NCBI GenBank assembly: GCA_964012875.1
Contig: CAXGUU010000197.1
Coordinates: forward strand, 1 to 6,373
Reading direction: 5' to 3'
DNA: 6,373 nt
Origin: CAXGUU01 sp964012875
GTDB taxonomy: Bacteria; Pseudomonadota; Gammaproteobacteria; Ga0077536
Below the pieces are notes generated by a model. That model did no database searches, was not told the DNA's origin, and was given only the letters and a program-made list of their open reading frames with translations. The position numbers and the translations under genes are program-made. This document shows, piece by piece, positions 1-5,352 of this stretch. Positions within the stretch are counted from its first letter, which is position 1. The number at the start of each line of letters is the position of its first letter.

Positions 1-50
1 AGCGTTGTGTAAATGATTAATGTCCCAGTGCGTCATCCCGCCCCGCACTG
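1..50 (-). other. Start of the intergenic space after ftsA
   Basis: These 50 bases follow the ftsA stop. They hold the hairpin at 26-50 and then an AT-richer stretch (ACATTAATCATTTACAC on the minus strand). A gene for FtsZ is expected beyond, but no FtsZ-like start is visible. Leader or promoter sequence for ftsZ is possible; no convincing -35/-10 pair can be read. Confidence 0.5.
26..50 (-). repeat. Small inverted repeat directly after the ftsA stop
   Basis: CAGTGCG (50-44) and CGCACTG (32-26) pair perfectly to form a 7 bp stem with an 11 nt GC-rich loop. The stem begins at the base right after the ftsA TAG. No run of T follows on the minus strand, so it is not a standard intrinsic terminator. 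It could slow 3' decay, attenuate transcription or be chance. Confidence 0.5.
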
Positions 51-1283
51 CTAAAAATTTCCGTGAAACCAGTTCTTCATGCGCTCCCAAATCGAGCCCG
101 AGCTTTCGAAGCGTCCTGGCTGCGCAAAGCCATAGAACGATTGATTGCCAAACAGCAGAAGGCCGACCCCGGTGGCGTAGATAGGGTTTCTGACGACGTC
201 TACTAGTCCCGCCACATACTGTGGCGTGCCGATGCGCACTGGCATATGAAAGACCTCTTCAGCGAGTTCAATCGCGCCTTCCATTTTCGCACCACCTCCG
301 GTCAACACCACGCCTGCGGCAATCATTTCTTCAAATCCGCTGCGCTTCAATTCTGTCGCAACCAGGCTAAAAAGCTCTTCGTAACGCGGCTCGACCACTT
401 CAGCCAGCGTTTGGCGAACCAGGCGGCGTGGCGGTCGATCACCGACGCTCGGTACCTCGATCGTCTCGTCGGGATTAGCCAATTGGGTCAGCGCGCAGGC
501 GTATCTGATTTTTATGTCCTCGGCGTGGTGGGTGGGTGTACGCAAGGCAACCGCAATATCGTTGGTCACCTGGTCGCCCGCAATTGGAATCACCGCCGAG
601 TGATGGATCGCGCCCTGAACGAAGACCGCTATATCAGTCGTGCCGCCACCGATGTCACACAAACAAACGCCAAGCTCCCTCTCGTCGTCGGTTAATACGG
701 AATACGACGAGGCCAACTGCTGCAAAATCACGTCGTCTACTTCCAGTCCACAGCGGCGAACACATTTGATAATGTTCTGCGCGGCCGACACAGCACCCGT
801 CACCATGTGCACTCGTGACTCAAGACGAACGCCGGACATGCCAATTGGCTCGCGTATGCCCTCCTGGCCATCGATCACGAATTCCTGCGGCAGTATGTGC
901 AGGATCTTCTGATCTGCGGGTATCGCTACAGCACGGGCAGCATCGATCACGCGATCGACGTCACCGGCCGATACTTCGCTGTCGCGAATGGCGACAATAC
1001 CGTGGGAATTGAGGCTGCGAATGTGGCTCCCCGCAATACCTGCATAGACAGAATGAATTTCACACCCGGCCATGAGCTCAGCTTCTTCGATAGCGCGCTG
1101 AATAGATTGAACGGTCGACTCGATATTGACGACAACGCCTTTCTTCAACCCGCGCGAGGGATGGGAACCTATTCCTATTACCTCGATTTCGTTTTCGCCC
1201 GATATCTCGCCCACGATCGCGACCACCTTGGACGTGCCAATATCGAGCCCGACGAGTAGCTTTTTGTCCGGTTTCTTAACCAT
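51..1283 (-). CDS. ftsA: FtsA, actin-like cell division protein
   Basis: Cytoplasmic ATP-binding actin homologue that tethers FtsZ filaments to the inner membrane and recruits later divisome proteins. The product is 410 aa (E. coli 420). It shows the phosphate 1 motif GLDIGTSKVVAIVGE (12-26), the FtsA-specific 1C (SHS2) domain at about 80-165, the phosphate 2 motif CDIGGGTTDIAVF (209-221), GDRPPRRLVRQTLAEVVEPR (281-300) and the nucleotide-contact motif VLTGGGAKMEG (326-336). It ends in an amphipathic membrane-targeting helix, SIWERMKNWFHGNF (397-410), like the GSWIKRLNSWLRKEF tail of E. coli FtsA. The ~8 residue difference from E. coli lies mostly between PRYEEL and the LTGGG motif. The ATG at 1283 is chosen because family similarity begins there (MVKKPDKKLLVG) and a purine-rich site precedes it. 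The in-frame extension up to 1496 lies in ftsQ and has no FtsA similarity. It sits 13 nt after ftsQ; ftsZ is expected next but lies beyond the window. Confidence 0.98.
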   Translation of the reverse strand: MVKKPDKKLLVGLDIGTSKVVAIVGEISGENEIEVIGIGSHPSRGLKKGVVVNIESTVQSIQRAIEEAELMAGCEIHSVYAGIAGSHIRSLNSHGIVAIRDSEVSAGDVDRVIDAARAVAIPADQKILHILPQEFVIDGQEGIREPIGMSGVRLESRVHMVTGAVSAAQNIIKCVRRCGLEVDDVILQQLASSYSVLTDDERELGVCLCDIGGGTTDIAVFVQGAIHHSAVIPIAGDQVTNDIAVALRTPTHHAEDIKIRYACALTQLANPDETIEVPSVGDRPPRRLVRQTLAEVVEPRYEELFSLVATELKRSGFEEMIAAGVVLTGGGAKMEGAIELAEEVFHMPVRIGTPQYVAGLVDVVRNPIYATGVGLLLFGNQSFYGFAQPGRFESSGSIWERMKNWFHGNF

Positions 1284-1287
1284 TACG

Positions 1288-1298
1288 TTCCCGTTCCT
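1288..1298 (-). promoter_or_regulatory. Ribosome binding site of ftsA, overlapping the ftsQ stop
   Basis: AGGAACGGGAA on the minus strand holds two possible Shine-Dalgarno cores: GGGAA 4 nt and AGGA 11 nt before the ATG at 1283. The ftsQ stop TAG (1299-1297) is part of this stretch, so ribosomes ending ftsQ would stop on the ftsA binding site. This fits re-initiation, which is an inference. Confidence 0.6.
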
Positions 1299-2073
1299 AT
1301 CCTCGAATAGTGGCGCGTTGATCGGAGGCGACCTCAGCGTGTGCCGGCTGTGCGGAGACCGCGAAGCCGTTGGTATAGCGCAGGTCCACGCGCCCAATCC
1401 CGGCCCATAGATCGTCCAGGCCCCGTCGGTAGCCGAAAACGAACCTTTGCAGACGTCGATCCACCTGATCGCGCCCCAGTGCCAGAGTTTTGCCATCCAC
1501 GGTTTTGAGTTCCCACGCGTGTCGCGCCGACAATCTGACCTCCGAAATCGTTAGATTCAATGTTTTCAACGTTGCGCCAAACTGCTCATAGCGCCGCAGG
1601 ATCGAGATCTCCGTACCCAGCGGCCCACTTAGTTTAGGCAGGCCCGGCGGAATCTGATCAGATGACGGGACAAAAATGTCACCAGCATCATTGAGCAAGG
1701 CGTGCTCTCCCCAACGGGTGGCCGGGCTTTGCTCGGTAACCTGAACGTGGAGCGTCTGCGGCCACACGCGTCTAATCGTAGCCGCCCGAATCCATGGTTC
1801 ATTCAACAGCCGTTGCCGAATCGCCTCGACATCGACCTTAAAGAACCCACCGTCAACTGATTCCTCGACGGCCAGCTGAATGATGTCGGGTCGCAAATGA
1901 ACAAATTCGCCTTCGACCAATACCTTGGTAATCGGCATCACCGCAGGGTCGGACATGGATCGGCCAAGCCAGGCAAGCCCCACCAGCGTCACCAACAACA
2001 TGGCCGCAAATGACAGCAGCATCGGCGACGGCAACGTGCGCTTAACGGGCGTCTTTATCATGGCCTGGTTCAC
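1297..2073 (-). CDS. ftsQ: FtsQ, cell division protein (start uncertain)
   Basis: Bitopic inner-membrane divisome protein, a partner of FtsB and FtsL that links early and late division proteins. From the GTG at 2073 the product is 258 aa (E. coli 276). It has a short basic cytoplasmic tail, one membrane segment at about 17-37 (PMLLSFAAMLLVTLVGLAWLG), a periplasmic POTRA domain at about 48-115 (ITKVLVEGEF, then EPWIRAATIRRVWPQTLHVQVTEQSP, spanning residues 92-117) and the FtsQ beta domain with WELKTVDGKTLALGR (187-201) and VDLRYTNGFAV (229-239). The GTG forms GTGA with the ddl stop and has GCGGAA upstream, 6 nt from GGA to the start, mirroring the 4 nt overlaps of the two genes before it. An ATG at 2061 (254 aa) is the main alternative, but its only purine signal, AGG, is 2 nt away. 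A GTG at 2118 would give 273 aa and a longer overlap. The Trp that usually follows the GFAV stretch is absent. Confidence 0.93.
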   Translation of the reverse strand: MNQAMIKTPVKRTLPSPMLLSFAAMLLVTLVGLAWLGRSMSDPAVMPITKVLVEGEFVHLRPDIIQLAVEESVDGGFFKVDVEAIRQRLLNEPWIRAATIRRVWPQTLHVQVTEQSPATRWGEHALLNDAGDIFVPSSDQIPPGLPKLSGPLGTEISILRRYEQFGATLKTLNLTISEVRLSARHAWELKTVDGKTLALGRDQVDRRLQRFVFGYRRGLDDLWAGIGRVDLRYTNGFAVSAQPAHAEVASDQRATIRG

Positions 2074-3029
2074 TGTAGTTCCGCGTCCGTCATGCTTGTC
2101 GCCAATATCGCCAGGCACAACTGTTCGAATGACAGCCCCGCCTCGCTGGCCGCCATCGGGACCAATGAATGATCGGTCATTCCGGGGACCGTGTTGAGTT
2201 CAATCAAATAGAGATTCCCTTCTCCATCGGCAACGAAATCGATTCTTCCCCACCCGGCTGCATCCAGGCTCTGAAAAGCAGCCAGTGCCGTTGCGGCCGC
2301 TGCCGACTCGACCTCCGAAGCCAGACCACAGGGGCAAATATAGCGAGTGTCGTTGCGCTCATATTTGGCTTCGAAGTCGTAGAATTCGCCTGCAACCTCA
2401 AGCCTGATCATGGGCAGGGTGCGGTCCTGCAGAACCCCCATGGTGTACTCGGCCCCCTCGATCCACTGTTCGGCGATGACACTGCTGTCAACTGCGGAGG
2501 CTGTCGCAATTGCTGATTCGATTTCACCCGCCTCAGTAACCTTGACCACACCGAAGCTCGAGCCCTCTCGCGCCGGTTTCACAGCCAGCGGCAACCCGAG
2601 TTCTGAAATCAGATTATCGATGTCAGTTCCATCGTCCACGAGGCGAAAGGACGGCGTCGGGAGACCAGCACCTTGCCAGACAAGTTTGGTTCTGACTTTA
2701 TCCATCGCCAGAGCGCTGCCCAACACACCACTACCGGTATAAGGAATGCCCATCAGCTCCAGTGCTGCCTGAATCTTGCCATCTTCACCGCCACGACCGT
2801 GAACAGCAATAAAGTAACGGTCAAATTCGGTATCGAACGTTTCCAGAGCGAGACGGCCGTCCCAGTCAACGGCTACTGCGTCGACGCCCGAAAACTTCAA
2901 TGCGGTCGCTATCGCCTGACCTGATTTAAGAGAGATGTCACGCTCCGCGGCATTGCCACCCATCAATACCGCGACGCGGCCGCAGCGATCGAGAACCTGA
3001 GAAAAATAGCGCTCAGTCCACTGACTCAT
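2070..3029 (-). CDS. ddlB: D-alanine--D-alanine ligase (DdlB type)
   Basis: Cytoplasmic ATP-grasp ligase that makes the D-Ala-D-Ala dipeptide added by MurF to the stem peptide. The product is 319 aa (E. coli DdlB 306); the first ~15 residues are extra compared with E. coli. Motifs: VLMGGNAAERDISLKSG (21-37, Glu29 matching the catalytic Glu15 of DdlB), HGRGGEDGKIQ (77-87), PYTGSGVLGSALAMDK (96-111), KPAREGSSFG (151-160, the loop with catalytic Ser), FYDFEAKY (216-223, Tyr223 matching Tyr216, which favours D-Ala as second substrate over D-lactate), GRIDF (261-265) and IELNTVPGMTDHSLVP (276-291). Asp264, Glu277 and Asn279 are the expected Mg ligands. The ATG at 3029 overlaps the murB stop (ATGA) and has GGAG 7 nt upstream; the open frame above it up to 3101 lies within murB and is rejected. 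Placement next to ftsQ is the usual dcw position of ddlB. The B suffix is given by that context. Confidence 0.97.
   Translation of the reverse strand: MSQWTERYFSQVLDRCGRVAVLMGGNAAERDISLKSGQAIATALKFSGVDAVAVDWDGRLALETFDTEFDRYFIAVHGRGGEDGKIQAALELMGIPYTGSGVLGSALAMDKVRTKLVWQGAGLPTPSFRLVDDGTDIDNLISELGLPLAVKPAREGSSFGVVKVTEAGEIESAIATASAVDSSVIAEQWIEGAEYTMGVLQDRTLPMIRLEVAGEFYDFEAKYERNDTRYICPCGLASEVESAAAATALAAFQSLDAAGWGRIDFVADGEGNLYLIELNTVPGMTDHSLVPMAASEAGLSFEQLCLAILATSMTDAELQ
2079..2084 (-). promoter_or_regulatory. Likely ribosome binding site of ftsQ for a GTG start
   Basis: GCGGAA on the minus strand, with 6 nt between GGA and the GTG at 2073, inside the last codons of ddl. It is better spaced for the GTG at 2073 than for the ATG at 2061 (18 nt away), which is the main reason for preferring the GTG. 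The match to the consensus is only partial. Confidence 0.5.
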
Positions 3030-3955
3030 GGGATAACTCCGGCGGATTGCGCAGGCGGATTCCCAACGATTCTCACTTCGGTCTCCAAACTGACACCACA
3101 TCGTTGTTGCACCGCGGCACGGACGTGGTTAATCAATGCTTCAACATCATCAGCCGTAGCGTCGCCACAGTTGACGATGAAATTGGCGTGAATGTCAGAC
3201 ACCATCGCGCCGCCTAGTCGATGGCCTTTCAAACCACACTGTTCGATAAGGCGACCGGCAAAGTCGCCAGCGGGATTAATAAACACCGAGCCGCATGATG
3301 CCTGCCCAGTCGGTTGCGTTCGGCTCCGCTCGGCAAGTATTGCGCGAATCCGATCAGGCCCGTTTCCTTCAGCCGAGTAGGGTAGCGACAGCCAGGCGCC
3401 TACAAAATCTAGACCCGGCCCGGAAACTGAGCGGTAGGCTGGTGAAAACGAAGATTGATCATGGCGGTCGATGTCACCATTCTCTCCGATAAGATCGGCA
3501 GCGACGACGTAATCCCAGATCTCACCACCATGCGCCCCCGCGTTCATGGCGAGAGCGCCACCGAGCGTGCCCGGGATACCGGCGAGGAATTCCAGGCCCG
3601 CCCGATCCGCTTGGGCACATAGGCGCGCCAGCTTGGCGCATGGAACACCGACTTCAGCGTAGAGCAGATCGGGAGCCAACCAGCGTATCTGGTTCAACCC
3701 TCTAGCCGTCGAGACAACGGTTCGTTCGAGTCGACCGTCGCGCACCAGCATGTTACTGCCGAGACCCAGCCACATCAGCGTCGGCAAAGATGCCGAATAT
3801 GGGTAAAACGCCATCAGGTCATCGCGATCAACGGGCTCAAAGAAGTAGTCGGCCGCGCCGCCGCAACGCCAGCTCGTGTGTTTCGACATGGGTTCGTCGC
3901 GCGTCCACCGGCCACGAACCTGAATGTCTTCAAAGCGAGCCGCCGCGCCATTCAT
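3026..3955 (-). CDS. murB: MurB, UDP-N-acetylenolpyruvoylglucosamine reductase (type II)
   Basis: FAD-dependent cytoplasmic enzyme that uses NADPH to reduce UDP-GlcNAc-enolpyruvate to UDP-MurNAc. The product is 309 aa, shorter than the 342-residue type I E. coli enzyme, and its motifs fit type II MurB, which lacks the extra tyrosine loop. Visible are HTSWRCGG (26-33), the FAD-binding GLGSNMLVRD (64-73) and GIPGTLGGALAMNAGA (126-141), AYRS (173-176, with the Tyr-Arg pair of the active site), CGSVFINP (221-228, Ser223 as the proton donor), GRLIEQCGLKG (234-244), HANFIVN (256-262) and the C-terminal LETEVRIVG (290-298, with Glu293 as the likely catalytic acid). Position 226 is Ile, where the motif usually has Lys or another polar residue. 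The ATG at 3955 has GAGGA 9 nt upstream and overlaps the murC stop as ATGA; the murB stop overlaps the ddl start in the same way. Confidence 0.97.
   Translation of the reverse strand: MNGAAARFEDIQVRGRWTRDEPMSKHTSWRCGGAADYFFEPVDRDDLMAFYPYSASLPTLMWLGLGSNMLVRDGRLERTVVSTARGLNQIRWLAPDLLYAEVGVPCAKLARLCAQADRAGLEFLAGIPGTLGGALAMNAGAHGGEIWDYVVAADLIGENGDIDRHDQSSFSPAYRSVSGPGLDFVGAWLSLPYSAEGNGPDRIRAILAERSRTQPTGQASCGSVFINPAGDFAGRLIEQCGLKGHRLGGAMVSDIHANFIVNCGDATADDVEALINHVRAAVQQRCGVSLETEVRIVGNPPAQSAGVIP
3037..3040 (-). promoter_or_regulatory. Ribosome binding site of ddl
   Basis: GGAG on the minus strand, 7 nt before the ATG at 3029, inside the 3' end of murB. It decides the ddl start against the longer open frame that begins at 3101. 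Confidence 0.75.
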
Positions 3956-5352
3956 GCAACCAGTTCCTCGGCCACCCGACTAACGTTCCCGGCACCGAGT
4001 ACGGCGACGATGTCACCGTTCTCGCTCACGCGTTCAAGCGTGGTGCGGGCATTTTCAGCATCCTCGGCATATATAGGTTCTACCTTCCCGTGCGCTCTGA
4101 TCGCACGTGCGAGCGCACGGCTGTCCGCCCCGGCAATAGGCTCCTCGCCCGCACCGTAAACGTCGAGCAATAGCAACACGTCAACCTCTGAAAGTACACG
4201 CGCAAAATCGTCGAAAAGATCCCTTGTCCGGGTAAAACGATGGGGTTGAAAAATACTCACGAGGCGTTTGCCGGGCCAGCGACGACGGATGGTTTTAAGC
4301 ACCGCGGCGAGCTCAGTGGGATGGTGTCCATAATCATCGACCACCGTGATCGAGTTTGTACCGAGTTCCACGTGCTCATAAACCTGGCAACGACGCGCAA
4401 TACCTTCAAACTCGGCTAGGGCTACCCGGACCGCGCTGGCTTCGACCCCTAATTCGAGCGCGACCGCGATCGCACCAAGGGCGTTTCGGATATTGTGTTC
4501 GCCACTCATATTCAGGGAGATTTCGCCGTCCAGATCACCGACTTTGGTTTGCACCCGAAAATGCTCGCGTCCTTCACGAATGCTGACGTCAGCGGCACGC
4601 ACATCAGCATCGGGATGCATGCCGAAGGTCACGACCCTGGCCCTGATCTCTGGAATCAATGCCCTAGCATGGGGGTCATCGATGCAGATACAGGCCACCC
4701 CGTAAAACGGCAAGCGCCGCAGAAACTCCGTGAAGCCGGCCGAAAGGACAGCAAAATCACCTTCGTAGGTCTCCATATGGTCAGCATCGACATTGGTCAA
4801 CACAACCATCAACGGCAGCAGCATGAGAAACGATGCGTCGCTCTCGTCCGCTTCGACAACGATGTATTTACTGTTTCCGAGTTTAGCGTGCGCATTGATG
4901 CTGCGTACAAGGCCGCCGACGACAAAAGTCGGGTCGAGACCCGCTGCGGCAAGGATTGCGGCTGTCAGGCTTGTAGTGGTCGTCTTTCCGTGCGTACCGG
5001 CAACCGCGATCCCGTGCCGAAAACGCATCAATTCCGCCAGCATCTCTGCCCGCGGAACGACCGGAATCCGGTGTTCACGCGCTGCTTCCAGCTCGACATT
5101 GGAACGATCAACGGCGCTCGAATAGACCACAACATCAACGCCGGCGACGTTCGATTCGTGATGCCCTTCAAATACCGTCGCGCCGATGCTCCTCAAGCGT
5201 GTGGTTGTCGTTCCGAGCGCCGTATCCGACCCGCTAATCTCATAGCCCTGATTGCAAAGTACCTCGGCAATCCCGCTCATACCGGTACCGCCGATACCAA
5301 TGAAGTGAATCTTTGATACCCGGTGCATCAGGTCCGCATTGTTCTTAGACAT
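3952..5352 (-). CDS. murC: MurC, UDP-N-acetylmuramate--L-alanine ligase
   Basis: Cytoplasmic ATP-dependent ligase that joins L-Ala to UDP-MurNAc, the first amino acid of the peptidoglycan stem peptide. The product is 466 aa (E. coli 491). It has the three-domain Mur ligase layout: N-terminal UDP-binding Rossmann domain with GIGGTGMSGIAE (19-30), central ATPase domain with P-loop GTHGKTTTT (119-127), EADESDASF (167-175) and NVDADHMETYEGDF (187-200), SGEHNIRNALGA (283-294), then the C-terminal domain with DDYGHHPTE (339-347), FQPHRFTRT (368-376), DVYGAGE (397-403) and LGAGNV (452-457). The HHP and QPHR motifs point to MurC rather than MurD, MurE or MurF. The ATG at 5352 is chosen because GGAG lies 7 nt upstream. 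A second in-frame ATG at 5328, closer to the first glycine-rich motif, is a weaker alternative, and the open frame upstream to 5475 lies in murG. It overlaps murG by 8 nt and murB by 4 nt (ATGA). Confidence 0.98.
   Translation of the reverse strand: MSKNNADLMHRVSKIHFIGIGGTGMSGIAEVLCNQGYEISGSDTALGTTTTRLRSIGATVFEGHHESNVAGVDVVVYSSAVDRSNVELEAAREHRIPVVPRAEMLAELMRFRHGIAVAGTHGKTTTTSLTAAILAAAGLDPTFVVGGLVRSINAHAKLGNSKYIVVEADESDASFLMLLPLMVVLTNVDADHMETYEGDFAVLSAGFTEFLRRLPFYGVACICIDDPHARALIPEIRARVVTFGMHPDADVRAADVSIREGREHFRVQTKVGDLDGEISLNMSGEHNIRNALGAIAVALELGVEASAVRVALAEFEGIARRCQVYEHVELGTNSITVVDDYGHHPTELAAVLKTIRRRWPGKRLVSIFQPHRFTRTRDLFDDFARVLSEVDVLLLLDVYGAGEEPIAGADSRALARAIRAHGKVEPIYAEDAENARTTLERVSENGDIVAVLGAGNVSRVAEELVA
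3965..3969 (-). promoter_or_regulatory. Ribosome binding site of murB
   Basis: GAGGA on the minus strand, 9 nt before the ATG at 3955, inside the last codons of murC (encoding the AEELVA tail). Together with the ATGA overlap it supports this start. Confidence 0.75.

Noticed and set aside
1..36. Open frame from the ATG at 36 on the minus strand (MTHWDINHLHNA), preceded by a G-rich stretch and running off the window
   Set aside because: Only 12 codons are visible, they do not resemble the FtsZ N-terminus, and the ATG lies in the hairpin loop. It could be chance; the sequence beyond the window would settle it.
246..695. A 149-codon open frame on the plus strand opposite ftsA
   Set aside because: It is in the same register relation to ftsA as the frame opposite murC, with no recognisable motif or ribosome binding site, and lies under a fully conserved gene.
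1284..1496. In-frame 71-residue N-terminal extension of FtsA
   Set aside because: It overlaps the ftsQ 3' coding region, has no similarity to FtsA, and a well-placed start with a ribosome binding site exists at 1283.
2070..2300. Internal promoter for ftsQ-ftsA within ddl, as known in E. coli
   Set aside because: Candidate TTGATT and TTGCCG hexamers were found on the minus strand, but none had a fair -10 box at 16-18 nt. No promoter can be supported by eye.
4495..5316. A 273-codon open frame on the plus strand opposite murC
   Set aside because: It lies in codon register with murC, so it is interrupted only where murC uses TTA, CTA or TCA codons, which are rare here. Its product is low in hydrophobic pattern and shows no family motif. 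It is a shadow.
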